In this document: piece after piece, positions 46,052 through 57,649 of the stretch
How the letters are laid out: every line of letters begins with the position of its first letter
Position numbering within the stretch: the stretch's first letter is position 1
Assembly (NCBI GenBank): GCA_025531455.1
Contig: JAMYHL010000008.1
Span: forward strand, 62,001 to 126,000
Length of the DNA stretch: 64,000 nucleotides
DNA from: Apiotrichum sp. Y4204
Lineage: Eukaryota > Basidiomycota > Tremellomycetes > Trichosporonales > Trichosporonaceae
Direction of reading: 5' to 3'
Program-made: the position numbers and the translations under genes
Notes under the pieces: model-generated
Told to the model about the DNA's origin: nothing
The model's database searches: none
What the model saw: only the letters and a program-made list of their open reading frames with translations

Positions 46052-46242
46052 CGAGGTGCCCATCATCAATCCCGGTTTCTTCCTCTTTGTCAAGACTCTA
46101 CCATCCACCGTCACCCGACAACCTCTTTGAGCCGGTCTCAAGAACTTCCCTTGTGCGACCTTCCTTCCGCCTCTCGCTCATTTGCTCGCCTCTCCGCTTC
46201 GAAACACTGAGTGTTTATCGTTGCCCGACTCGTATCGCCAAA

Positions 46243-46337
46243 GTGAGTAGATAAAAGCATGGACTCGCTGGCAAAGACCTGTCGTTTCTCTCTCCTCTCA
46301 ACTGGACACACTCCTCAAACAATAGCTAACTCTTCAG
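46243..46337 (+). other. Probable 5' UTR intron of the LPMO gene
   Basis: GTGAGT donor, CTAAC branch and TTCAG acceptor, 95 nt, ending 23 bp before the start codon. Removing it also removes an upstream ATG (46259) that is in frame with the coding region. Confidence 0.65.
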
Positions 46338-46360
46338 CTCCATCAAATCCGTATACAAAG

Positions 46361-47395
46361 ATGTTCGGTTCCGTCCTCTCGAGCGTTGTTCTCGCCCTCG
46401 GCATGATTGCCCCCATGGCCGCTGCCCACATGGAGATGACCAGCCCTCCTCCTCTCGGCTCGCAGCACAACAAGAACACCCCCACCGAGTCGATTGACTA
46501 CAACATGAAGTCGCCCCTTGGTGTCGACGGTGGCTCTTACCCCTGCCGTGGCCACCTCAACCTCCTCAACTCGGCCGCTGGCGCGTCGGTTGCTACCTGG
46601 GCCCCTGGCTCGAGCCAGCAGATCTCGATCACTGGTACCGCCTTCCACGGCGGTGGTTCGTGCCAGGCCATGCTCTCGTACGACGGTGGTAACTCGTGGA
46701 CTGTCATCAAGTCGTGGATCGGCAACTGCCCTACCCCCTCTGGCGGTACTTTCTCCTTCACCGTTCCTTCGGACGCCCCTCCCAGCGAGAAGGCTGTCTT
46801 CGCCTGGTCGTGGTTCAACAACCAGGGCAACCGCGAGATGTACCAGAACTGCGCCGCCATCACCATCTCTGGCGGTGGCAATGCCAAGCGCCAGGCCGGT
46901 GCCGCCTTCAGCTCGCGTCCTGCGCCTTTCGTCGCCAACGTCGCTCAGGCGTCGGGCTGCTCGACTGAGGCCAACAAGGACGTCGCCTTCCCCAACCCCG
47001 GCCCTGACGTTGAGAACACCTCGTCCAACACTGCTCCCCCTGTCGGTGACTGTGGTGGTGCCGCCCCCGGTGGCGGTGCTCCCCCTCCCCCTCCCGCCGC
47101 GTCTTCCGCCGCCGCCGAGTCTTCCGCCGCTGCTGAGCCTTCCGCGCCTCCCCAGCCTACTCAGTCTATCCCCGGTGGTGCCAACCAGAACGGCCAGCAA
47201 CCTTCCGCCTCGGCTCCCGCCGCTGAGAGCTCCGCTGCGGCTCCTTCCGATGCTCCCACTTCGCAGGGCGCCCCTGCTCCCGCTCCTACCAGCACCGGCC
47301 CCCCTCGCCAGTGCAAGCGCTACCGCAAGCGCTCGGCCCACGGCAAGCACGCCAACCTCCGCCGCCGCAGCCACCCTGCGCGCGCCAACTTCTAA
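46361..47395 (+). CDS. Secreted lytic polysaccharide monooxygenase, AA11 type
   Basis: A single coding exon of 344 aa. A signal peptide of about 22 residues ends AAA, so the mature protein begins with His (HMEMTSPPPLGS), the first ligand of the copper histidine brace. The second histidine is in TAFHGGGSCQ, and the axial tyrosine is in NREMYQNCA; SYPCRGH and WSWFNNQG are further AA11 features. AA11 enzymes cleave crystalline chitin oxidatively. After the catalytic domain (to about residue 170) comes an extension of about 170 residues, rich in A, S and P (linker-like) and ending with a basic RCKRYRKRSAHGKHANLRRR-like stretch instead of a chitin-binding module or GPI signal. It could act on the fungus's own cell wall or on insect/fungal chitin. 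Expression is probably high given the biased C-ending codons. Confidence 0.88.
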   Translation: MFGSVLSSVVLALGMIAPMAAAHMEMTSPPPLGSQHNKNTPTESIDYNMKSPLGVDGGSYPCRGHLNLLNSAAGASVATWAPGSSQQISITGTAFHGGGSCQAMLSYDGGNSWTVIKSWIGNCPTPSGGTFSFTVPSDAPPSEKAVFAWSWFNNQGNREMYQNCAAITISGGGNAKRQAGAAFSSRPAPFVANVAQASGCSTEANKDVAFPNPGPDVENTSSNTAPPVGDCGGAAPGGGAPPPPPAASSAAAESSAAAEPSAPPQPTQSIPGGANQNGQQPSASAPAAESSAAAPSDAPTSQGAPAPAPTSTGPPRQCKRYRKRSAHGKHANLRRRSHPARANF

Positions 47396-48042
47396 GCAAG
47401 CTGTGCTTGCTCTGGTCCTCAAGTCGCCTCTCATCCGTTGATCCGGGAGATCTCGCACTGGACCGACTTACCCCTCACATGTTGTTCAATCCGGTTATTT
47501 AAGTGTTACTGTCATATCTGTCAATACATTGGCAACCGGGGCTGGTCCTCACTTTGATAGTAAAGGTTGACCACCATGCATAGATCATTATGACATCGGA
47601 AGCAGGCTCAGTCGCAAGGACTGGGCTATTGTTCTTACTGACGATGACTTACGCTACTACGATGACTTACGCTGCGGTAGAATAACGTGGCTGTCTTACA
47701 TAGCCTTGATCAAAAGCAACTTTGGGTTGGCTCACGCGACACACACGTTACACAGGACCATAGTATCGCATGGCTGATCGCTCTTTCTGACCTTCGACGA
47801 ATGTCTCAAAGACACTCCCCTCGACCTTGCTGCGACAAATCCGTAGTAGGTTCTAGTCGTCCTTCCTCCAGTCCAGGCTACTAGAACGGCTGCCCTCCCC
47901 AAACAAGAGTGGCGTCCCCGCGTGTTGATAGGGCTTGTTACGATACTACTGTTCATGGACATGACTACTGAGTTGGACAATATTCTCCAGACTATCTTCG
48001 ACTATACTTCACATAACGGGTACAGCTACTCCATGCACGCAA
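47396..48042. other. Convergent intergenic region
   Basis: About 650 bp between the LPMO and sugar-transporter 3' ends. Nothing was recognised. Confidence 0.5.
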
Positions 48043-50440
48043 CTAGTGGGCGGCACCAGCGGAGAGGGCGGCAAACTCGGGGTCCTTCTCGACACCGCCG
48101 ACCTCGTCGAGGTTGTACAGCGGCTTGAGGACGGCCGACTTGTTGCGGAAGATGTGGCGCTTGACGAACCACGGAATCCAAGTGTGCGCCTGGTACGCGA
48201 CGTGCTTGCTCGTCGGGACTCCAAAGACGTAGTCGAGCTCCTCGAGGGTGAGGGCTTTGGTCTCGGGTAGGAGGAAGAAGATCATCACAAAGGCGGTAAC
48301 GTTCAGACCGGCGTAGAAGCCAAAGGCACCCTGACTGTTAGTGGGTGTATTTATATGCCGCGTTGCAGACTCACAGTGGGGGTCATGGCGTGAACCATAC
48401 GCGGCCAGGTGAGACCGAGGACACCGGCCCAGAAGAGACAGGTGGCAACGGCCCAGCCCATGCCGACCTCACGGTGGGTGATGGGGAACACCTCGGCCGA
48501 GTAGGCAAAGGGAACAGGGCCCTCTCCGACGGAATACTGAAATCATTGTCAGCAGTTTTCAGTGGAGATTGCGGTACTGCCACACTCACGAAGATGGTGA
48601 ACAGGTAGATGAAAAGTGCCACCAAACCGAGACGGAGCTTCGAGTTCGGGTCATCCTTCTGGATCAGGAAGCAGAGACCGGCAGCAAGGAGCGTCCAAGC
48701 CATGTTCGGGAACGTCGACAGCAGCAGGCCGCGACGTCCGAACGTGTCGATCGTGAACACCGCGGGGATGGCGAAGACAAAGTTGAGCAGACCAAAGCCG
48801 AACGAGGCCATGAGGCACTCGAAGGCCCCGAGACCGGTCTCCGCGAACACGGACGAGGACTGCGATATCAGCACTTGTTCGAAGACATCGCGGGGGGGTA
48901 GGTGGAAAAGGTCACGTGACGTAAGGGTTGGATGTGGAGCCCCACAAACAGAGTGGAGGTCCCACAAATCAAGTGTGGCGCTTATCACCACACCTTTCAA
49001 CCATCCACAACTCATCCCACAACTCATCCTACACATCTTCAACTCGTTTCTTTCGACCTCCCGGTCGTTTCTGACCCCCCTGGCCTTACGATGCTCACGT
49101 AGAACGCAATTATATTGATCCCACACATCTGCTGGGCGATCATGACGACGAAGGAGGCGAGGGTAGCCCTCCGAACTCGCGGAATCGTGAAAAGTTGGAC
49201 GAAGCGTGTGAGGTAGTTGCTCCCTCCGGTGGCGGAATACTCCTCTTCCAGCTGACAGTGGACGTAGTAGAGGTCGCGCGCGGCCTGTAGAGGCGAGTTG
49301 CGGAGTTTGAGGAGCGAGCGGAAGGCTTGCTGGTACCGGCCCTTCTTCATCAACCAACGTGGCGACTCGGGGCAGAAGTAGACACCAATGAGCAGCGGGA
49401 TCGCGGGGATGAACGCGCTGCCCAGCTGCAAGCGCCATGCAATGGGGCCGACGCGGAAGACTGCGAGGTTTGCGCCTGTTGTTAGAGGGTGCGTTAAGGG
49501 AGGTTTGTTGTTGTGGAATCATATTTATGGTGGTCACTCACAAGTACCGAGGAAAATGCCAAACGCGGTCCAGAGCTGCCACGACATGACGAGACCGCCA
49601 CGGACTGATGGCGGCACGTTCTCGGCGTTGAAAATCGGGACTGTCGACGCCTTGAGACCCATTCCAATGCCCATGAGGATACGGCAGATGAGGAGCTGCG
49701 GCCATGTCTGGCTGACGCCAGAGCCGATGGGGGTGAGGAGACAGAAGACGGCCGAGATGAAGATGGTGCCGCGACGGCCGAGCCAGTTGTTCACAGGGTC
49801 GTTCAGCCAGCAGCCGATAAACGCCGAGCCAAAGTACGGGGCAGAGTTGATGACACCGACGATCCACTGGTTCCTCTCGGACTCGGCCTCGGGGATTCCA
49901 AAGGTTACGGGGAACGACAGGTTGGCACCGTTTGAGCCCGTCTGGTCCCATCCTTGTACGGCGGCGCCGACGGAAGCCAGGACGACGGTAAAGATCAGAG
50001 CCCGGGGCTGCGCCCACTTGTCTGCCGTTAGCTACGGCTCCATTTCAACACTCACGGGTCACCTCGCGGCGGAGCCAGTTCTTGTCATCCTCATCCAGCT
50101 CCTCGTAGCTCTCAAAACGGCCGGGGTTCTGGCCAATAAGGGCTGCTTTGCGGAACAGCTGCTTCTGGTCCTGGAAGCCCTGCTCGTTGCAGAAGTGGTC
50201 GACATCCGAAAAGAGCTCATCCTTGGGGATACCGAAGAGGGGGTTCTGAATCCTTAAAGTTAGCGGCTAATCACGTGCCACGGCGAGTACCCACTTCGCG
50301 GACACATTCGCCTTCATGTTCTCAATGTGCTCGGCGTGACTTGCGCGACGGCCGGCAAGGCCGTGCTTCTTCTCCTCGTGGTGGTCAAACTCGACGTGAC
50401 CGCCAGCGGGCTTGCCGCTGAGCGAGTAGTCGTCCGACAT
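48043..50440 (-). CDS. MFS sugar transporter (sugar porter family)
   Basis: About eight exons; [18 protein letters not shown] starts a long cytosolic N-terminus of about 110 residues with [13 protein letters not shown] before the first helix. Sugar-porter signatures are clear: [15 protein letters not shown] in helix 1, [11 protein letters not shown], the [13 protein letters not shown] segment, [25 protein letters not shown] in helix 7, DTFGRRGLL, and [17 protein letters not shown] at the end of helix 12. These proteins import hexoses or related polyols across the plasma membrane. The [18 protein letters not shown] segment resembles the wide-substrate (quinate/sugar) subgroup. The C-terminal 60 residues are cytosolic and include [20 protein letters not shown]. 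Exact substrate is not deducible. Confidence 0.92.
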
Positions 50441-52642
50441 GTTAGTTTGCTGGTCTGGTTTTGGTAGTTGTAGAGTGGCGGGATGTTTACACAGTTTCTG
50501 GGGGGTTGGGGGAATCACGAGGTGCATCACTCTTCATATATCACAAGTCTATCCTCTCTCACCGGCTCCGTGGTTCCCCTCGCTAGTGCCCCGGATGCGG
50601 ATGCCCCAAAGCTTAGACCGCGCGTTTTGGTGCCCCCCGGGCCCCGCCTCCTAGCTCATATCCTTATCGGACACCTGTTCCCTAGCACATGTCCCCAGTC
50701 GTTCATCTCCGATGTGCAAACTGCCCGTGCCTTAGCCGCGTTGGGCGACTTAGTGCATGTGTAATCATCTCGGTACCTTTACTCTTTCCCCGTCGATGTT
50801 TGCGACTACTGGTGGCACCGAAATAGCTGAGCCCATGGTGGGGCAGCATCGCGGTTCGCCAATGCGCCGTCATGCGTCAGATCCGCTCTGCCACTGATAT
50901 CCCCCAGAGCCGAGGCTAGCGAGCGACGGGGCCAGCCCTCTTACACAACTCTCTGCTATGGTTTCAGGAAGCACTGCCGCTCACGTGCATCTCAGGGCGG
51001 AACATCTGGAACCTACACCGTTGCGGGATACGAGCCGCATTATTCTGCAGAGTCGTGTTGTGCTCGTGCGACAAAGCGCGACATCAGCGCAATACGAGAG
51101 CTGCAGACCAAGGGAATCAAGCGGACGGGCTCCCCCTGCCGGCAATAAAATTAACTCAGATCGACGGCCGGCCTCTTTGAGCTTGCTCCGACGAGTTGGC
51201 CGCACTGTTTGGTCCCTAGCTGACTGGCGATCCCCTGATCTTGTGCCGCGATCTGAGAAATGACCAGTCAGTCGTGACTGGTCAGAGTCAAAACTCGCGA
51301 TATGTGGAGTGCCCACCGCCGAGACATTGCCAAACCATTTGCAGCCATACGGCATCGTGTGGCTGTATACGTCATAGTTCCGCAAGGGCGAAGCGAACTC
51401 GTTGTGCCTGACGCTTTGGGTTCTATTCTCGTCAAACTTCCCCGGGTGCCAAGCCGGACTACTTCTGTGTCCGCTTGATTTGCCTCTTCAGTTTGTTGAC
51501 TGCCAGTACCCCATTCCATCATTAGCGGCACTCACCGCAACCTCAGCCATTGGTCATTCCACCGAGATGCATAGCGAAGTTAACGGATTCTCGGTTGAGA
51601 CAGTCCCGCAGCATTAGTGGCCCCAGCTGTCCAAGGATGTGGGCATACAGCAATCGTTTGTCACTTGCAAAGTGGATTGCGGCCGACGGTCAACGATCAA
51701 CGATGATATGCCATGAAGCGGTGTTGTATTCCGTTAGCGGACCTTGCCGATTGTTGGAAGAGCCTGCAAAACGGTAACTCCTTCTCGCCCATGAAGTAGC
51801 CTGTTAAAATACTTGCTCATGGTTAGTCTCAGTCACTTACTGCGCATCGACCGCATGATTGCGGCGATCGGTGGTTTCTATTTTCGATGAAAACGACACC
51901 AAGTGCGGTGTAACATGGGACAAGGAACAAAGGAACGGACTGCGTGTCAGGTAGTGTCAGACCTGATGTACACATGATTGATGACCACTCCGGTTCTCGT
52001 CCTGCACGGGTCAGCAGAACTGCAGGGACGGAGATTACGGCACCCGCACCGCCGGTCGCGACCCTGGGCACTCGTGGATTTCGGATCATGCACAGCTGCA
52101 GATAGGCAGATCACTTGCGGCAACGTGGTCAGGAGGCACTCGATGCCGCCGGCACGTGCCGGATGAATAGAACTGCAAGGCGTACTATCAGCGTGGCAGC
52201 CCCTGCCCATGTGAAGATTCCGGCGCTTGCTGCAGTTCCCGATCGATCAACACATGAATTCGTTACAGACGGCCTCGCCTGGAACTCGTGCAGACGGCCA
52301 ACGAGGGAGGGGAAATGGGCGCCTTCTGCAAAAGGTACCCGAAGCCAGGGGCACCCCGAGAGCCCAGACAGGGTGATGGCTCAAAACAAAGGCCCGGTTG
52401 ACACACATCCGTGTTGGACAGGTCGGCTTTCCTGAGGCGTGTGAGACCGCCATGATATCGCCCAAAGTCCTCTCGGACATTGACCGAACAACGGAGATTC
52501 TCCGTTCTTATCCCTCTCACCTATTAGTTCAGTTTTCACACTGCGATCCATTGCTCTACTCACTGAACATCCTCTCGAACGCGCTATGTGCCCACTTTGG
52601 CTCCGATTCGGCCGGCAACGACAAAAGTTCGGTCTCGTTGTC
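50441..52642. other. 2.2 kb intergenic region with one palindrome
   Basis: Contains the sugar transporter promoter and a 10-bp perfect inverted repeat at 51261-51284. No coding sequence was recognised. Confidence 0.5.
51261..51284. repeat. Perfect inverted repeat, 10-bp arms, 4-bp loop
   Basis: TGACCAGTCA, then GTCG, then TGACTGGTCA. No T-run follows, so it is not a simple terminator; it may be a dimeric binding site. Confidence 0.8.
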
Positions 52643-52731
52643 GGCGAGATGGCCGAGCGGTCTAAGGCGCTGTGTTAAGGTGTAGCAACCTCCGCAGTCT
52701 TCGGACGTGGGTTCGAATCCCACTCTCGTCA
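52643..52731 (+). tRNA. tRNA-Leu(AAG) with an 11-nt intron
   Basis: A class II tRNA with a long variable arm. The acceptor GGCGAGA pairs with TCTCGTC (one G:U), and the D arm is the eukaryotic leucine type (GGCCGAGCGGTCTAAGGC). The anticodon stem CTGTG pairs with CGCAG, and the loop carries AAG. An 11-nt intron lies after position 37. The T arm is GTGGG/CCCAC with TTCGAAT, and the discriminator is A. The nearest T run (52758-52762) is 27 bp downstream. Confidence 0.9.
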
Positions 52732-55477
52732 ATAGGGGATTCAGTTCCTCCCGACACATTTTTAAAGGGGAGACTGGGCGGGGTTGAAAGGGCGGAGAGT
52801 TGCTGGCCAGGTTGGGCGCTTGGTCCGTCTTGCCGCCAGTGTGGAAGTGTGCAACTTGTCCAGGACTGATCACGAGGTCGGGTGACGAAATGCGGCCTTC
52901 CCCCGGCCTCCAGCTTTATCCCTGAGACTAACTCACCGTCAACAGGTCGTCGCCGCAACAAAGAAGGCGTCGAGGTGCGGTTGAAGTCGGACGGTCAATG
53001 GGGAAGACGTGATGCGGCTCTGTCGCTGTGTCTGGATCACGAAGCGGCTCGAGCGCTAATTGGGTCGATGGTACTTTGGTCGTTGCCTGCTGAGTGTATA
53101 TGTTTGAAGTTAAGCTACTCAAAAGGAAGGATAGGTGAAAGAGAGGGAACAAGAAACATTGGCAGATGGGAGAAGCGAGTTGCAAGTGTGGTCCGGTGGG
53201 AGGGTGACCAAAGGTGACGTGTGACAAACGGATCTGCAAGTGGCACTTTTGTGTTTGGTGGCGCCCTCGACGATGCCATTCCTTCTTGAATCCCTTTTGA
53301 ACATGATGTATGGAAGCAGAGGCGCATTCACTTGCTTCTGCACTTCTGCCTTTACAACCCGTCGCGTGCTCGATATAAGCGCTTAGGGGCTCTAGTAAGT
53401 ATCATTGTCGAGTGACGCCGTCTCCACGACATCTCTGGTCAAAGGTCAGTACCCCCCGAATGAGATCTCAGGTATCTCCCCGGTCGGAAGTGCAATGGTA
53501 GTCTGAATTGCATCCAATGTCGGCCACATCGCCAAACCTCTACCCTCTCCTCCACCGTTTGGTGTGACAATGACGACAGCAATGAACGCGTCGCAGGGTG
53601 AGGCCAGGAACAATCTGGGTGGGTAATGTAACAAGCGTACTGCCAGGGCGAAGCGGGGCCCTTTTCTGTTGCTTATTCTCACGATTAGAGAAGCTTATGG
53701 TACAGCAGCATATCCGGGATATGTTGCGCTGCTGCCATAAGTGCATTACAACACCATGGCCAACGGGGGCTTGAGCGGCGAAGAGGCCCGTCCAAGGATC
53801 GTGCAGCTCTCAGTGGGACTGTGCGGCTCAGGGCGGGGGCCTGCCTACCGGTCCGGTGTGGGTTCCTGGCATTGTGCATTGCTGGCCAAGCCGTCACAGT
53901 CATCAACAACAGTCCCGACCTTGACGTGGACCGAACTTCCAGATACGTACACGATGATCATAAACCCCGAGTTGTATGTCTCTAAGCTCACTGAAGGATA
54001 CTCTCAAGCACCGGGCAGTCAACTGTGATTCTCAGTATCGATCTACTCCACCGTGTTGTCCTATTAAGCTTACCGTACTACTGCAACAGGCAGAGGAGAG
54101 GGGCGGTAAACGACTACAGCCCCGTGATGCGTTTGACGCCGTTGTTTGTAATGCTCCTTCAATTACATGCGATGTTCGCGTCTGAGCGAATTGTCGAAAC
54201 CGCGTCTTCCTCCACAAGGTGACGTTTGGGTCTCGGCTCGTGGAGTCCGTCGCTTGTTTACTTATCAGCTCGCACCCTGGGGTTATCTGCAGTGGGGAAT
54301 GTGCAGGCGGAATGGTACATCCATTTGACCGATGAGCCGCCGTGCCGAACTGCAGCATCACAATCGTCCCGTTCTTTTGCTGATCTGCTGGGCTGTTTCC
54401 CGCACGCTTGCCGGAGGCCACACGTTCTGAGAAAGACACGCGGCAACTGTGAGAACCACAGTGCCTCAGTCTCAGCAACTGGGCACGCGACCTGGCACGG
54501 CCACTTCCGAAGGCTGGCCAGTAACATCCATACAACGACGGCCCGGTCCAGGCTGATCGACAGGTCACATGTCCTTGATGTCGTGTTACCCCACAGGAGG
54601 GTGGCAGAGTCTTCTTACGCCTGTACTGTATGACTATGTTTGGCGTATATTTGCGTATAACCGACCCAAACACCCGCCAGGCACATCAGTGGTGCCAATA
54701 GAAGAGGGAGGTGACCTCAACCTGATGGAGCCCATCATCCAATTCCTGGAAAGGCAGTCCCTCATCGCGCGATGGCTGATGAATATTGGGATCAAGGAAA
54801 GATATCCAATACACATCTGTAACAGTGTTGGAGGCAGAGATAGAAGGAAAGTTGCGCGCTTGCTTATCTGCAGATTGGTGAGATGGCCGAGATGGACTGC
54901 ATTTCGCATGTAGCCTGGCGCAACTTTTCGCCTCGGCATCTAACCGCCCGAGAAGCCGAGCTGCCCACATAGAGTGTGGTGAAGCTGAGCGTATAACAAC
55001 ACTCCTTGGGCAACAACCCCGCTCTTTATGGCCTTGGTGGGTGATAAGCCACGCTGCGTTTTTCCGTTTTGCCGGTTCCTGACCGACCAGCCTCAACATC
55101 ACTCTCCAGTACTGAGTTCATGTGGGTCGAGCATCGACAAAGTGGATAATTACTGCAGCTGGGAAGCGTACCTTGAATTGGCCCGAGCTTCAAGTCCTAT
55201 ATGGCGTTTTCCTCGCCAAGGCCGGGTACCGTGCTTTCGGCAACGGAGAACACTTGCGTGTGGGGTTAGGGTCGGGGCCCAAGGCGATAAAGAGATACAG
55301 TTGCAGAGCCAGGTGATGATCGCCATGCACGTTGCCCACCGTGTCATATAAGAGCTGTGGAGCTTTGCAGGTAGTTGATCTTCCTCACGCCATTGACCTC
55401 GTAACACAGGAAACCGACTGACAACACAAGACCTACGGAATCGCTGGGAACCGAGAAAACCGCTAATCTCTTTCAAG
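52732..55477. other. 2.7 kb intergenic region, nothing recognised
   Basis: No domain, tRNA or repeat was seen. The last 200 bp are likely the promoter and leader of the Hol1-like transporter. Confidence 0.5.
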
Positions 55478-57252
55478 ATGGCGCATGACGACTTGAAATA
55501 TGCGCTCGATGTACCGGGGACGACTCTGCTTATCGACGAAGCTGCAGAATCGACGGGAAGCGACAACTTCACCCTCGTCCCGCCGCCAAGTGACAGCCCT
55601 GACGACCCACTCAACTGGACGCAGAAGCGGAAGTGGCTTCACCTCGGCTGTATTGTGCTCTACGTCTTGGCGCTGTGCTTCTGTGCTGGATGTCTCTACG
55701 CCATCTACGACCCCGTCTCGGCAGCCACGGGCCTCACTCTCGCTCAGATCAACAGCGGCGTCGGCTTCTTCTACCTTTTTGAGGGCGCAATGGCCTGCTT
55801 CTTCCTGCCGCTGACCATCGCGATCGGAAAGCGCCCGGTCTACATTGGCAGTGCGCTCCTGGTGATCGTCTATCCTTTCGCTCTTGGGGCTGTCAAGACA
55901 AATGCAGCGTGGATCGGCCTCTGTGTTCTCTTTGGCGTAGCGGCCTCGCCCCTCTTCGTCGCCCCCGAGGCATCCCTCTCCTCCGTCTTCTTCTACCACG
56001 AGCGCGCCCTCCCCTTTGGAATCTACGTCGCCGCCACCTACGGTGGAGCTGTTCTGGCTCCCGTTTTCTCGGGATACATTTACACCAGCATGGGGTGGCA
56101 TGGTCCGCCGTACATGGCCGGTGGGTTCTCGGTCATCGTTGCCATTATCCTCTTCTTCTTCCTTGAGGAAACAACGTTCAAGCAAAATCCGTTCCCGGCG
56201 ACCATCAACTACGACAACAACACTGTCGAGATCAACCCTACCGCCATGGTCGAGAAGATGAACGAGCGGGCCTCTGTGGTTGAAGTACAGGACGAGAAGA
56301 CGGTGGCGGATGTCCATGAGGTTGCCGCTCCCGCTGCGCACCAGCATGTCCAGGACCGCATCACCTACCCCTGGCCTGGACCGCGGCCGCTCAAGTTCTT
56401 CCCCGTGTCAAAGCACATTGGGGGCATTCTCCTCCGTGGCATCGTTCAGCCGATTCTGCTACTGCGGCTCCCCATCATCTTGTGGTCTGGCCTGATCTTT
56501 GGCATCTACCAGATCTTCTTCAACTGCATGGCCGCCCTGTCGTCGGGCGTTCTCTCGACGGAGCCGTACAACCTTCCACCCAACTCAGTCGGCCTCACAT
56601 TTCTCTCCCCGTTCCTCGCCATCGTACCTGGTGCGATCTTTGGTGGATACGTTTCCGACCGCTGGACAGTGCACTGCGCGCGCAAGAACGGCGGCGTGTC
56701 CGAGCCAGAGCACAAGCTCCACCTCATGATCGTTCCCACAATCCTCACCCCTTGCGGTCTTCTCATGATGGGTCTTTCCATCTACTATCACGGTGAGTAA
56801 TACCTCGATCATTCCAAACTGACAGGCAGCTCACTGGATGGTGTTTGTCGCGGGCGAGTTTGTCCTCACAGTTGCTGGTCCCCTCGCGACCCTTCTCTCA
56901 ATCACCTATCCCTTCGACGCCTTCCACTCGATCCACCCCGAGGAGAAGGAGGGCCCGCGCGCAGAGGTTCAGCAGGCAGCGCCGTATCTCCTCAGTGTGA
57001 TCATGTTTGCCATGTTCCTGACATTTGGATTTGTGAGTACTCCACTCACCCGGAAAAGAGAGCCAGGAACTGACAATGGTTCAGAACTACGCCATCACGC
57101 CCTGGGCTTTCGACTGGGGTTTCAGGAACTTTGCCATCTCGGCTGCGTGTATCGGGACGGCCATCAACCTGTCTGCCTTCCTCATCATCAAGTTTGGCAA
57201 GCGCCTCCGCCGCAGCGGAGCAGCGTATTACCAGAAGGTCATCAATTGGTAA
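55478..57252 (+). CDS. MFS transporter, Hol1-like
   Basis: Three exons (55478-56792, 56830-57032, 57085-57252) give 561 aa. PDDPLNWTQKRKWLHL precedes helix 1, as in DHA1/Hol1-type fungal transporters. Helix blocks include IAIGKRPVYIGSALLVIV, APVFSGYIYTSMGWHGPPYM and FGGYVSDRWTVHCARKNGG followed by SEPEHKLHLM, the cytosolic loop typical of the Hol1-like group. A central hydrophilic loop (about residues 235-310) contains KTVADVHEVAAPAAHQHVQ. Yeast Hol1 takes up polyamines and cations; whether this protein does is unknown. The intron after exon 1 is 37 nt. The C-terminus ends YYQKVINW. Confidence 0.9.
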
Positions 57253-57649
57253 AATGTACAGTTTCCGACGCAATGTTTGGTGGGGCGGGGCGGTATGGTA
57301 ACAAGGGTTGTAAGTAGTAAATCGTCAAGTTGTCGAATGGATTATGTATGCGTTGAGTGATGACTGGAGCTCAAGCTCTAAGTGTTTCACCGTCTCAGTA
57401 TAAGGAAGACTACAAACAGTTCTAGATACATGGAATGCCAAAACATCAGAGGTCAAGTAGGACTGGGCCGACGACAGAAGAGGTATTCTGGTTTAAGTGC
57501 TCACATGTACCGTACTTATGACATCTACTGCTCTCCCAAACCTGTGCGGTGACGGCTCAACTTTTCCAGTTGAACCACCAGCAAAACGTCACATACGGTA
57601 CATACTGTACAAACACTTCCTCATTAAGGAACCAGCGTACCGCATTGGC
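57253..57649. other. Convergent intergenic region
   Basis: About 400 bp between the transporter and protease 3' ends. Nothing was recognised. Confidence 0.5.

Larger units (their letters stand above)
41411..46360. other. About 5 kb gene-poor stretch
   Basis: The longest region without a supportable gene. Around 41700-42095 overlapping frames stay open on the plus strand; one includes EYGDHGQFGHLRALWPM and a GWDIAGDD segment before a stop, but no consistent splice or family match could be made. The rest (42.1-45.5 kb) shows no domain, tRNA, terminal repeat or transposase sequence. The last 450 bp are the promoter and spliced leader of the LPMO gene. It could be a decayed gene region or simply regulatory. 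Confidence 0.5.

Noticed and set aside
46343..47458. 371-aa minus-strand frame opposite the LPMO gene
   Set aside because: Antisense shadow caused by C-ending codons; the plus strand has a signal peptide and catalytic motifs.
55463..56347. 294-aa minus-strand frame opposite the Hol1-like transporter
   Set aside because: Shadow frame; the plus strand encodes a clear membrane transporter.
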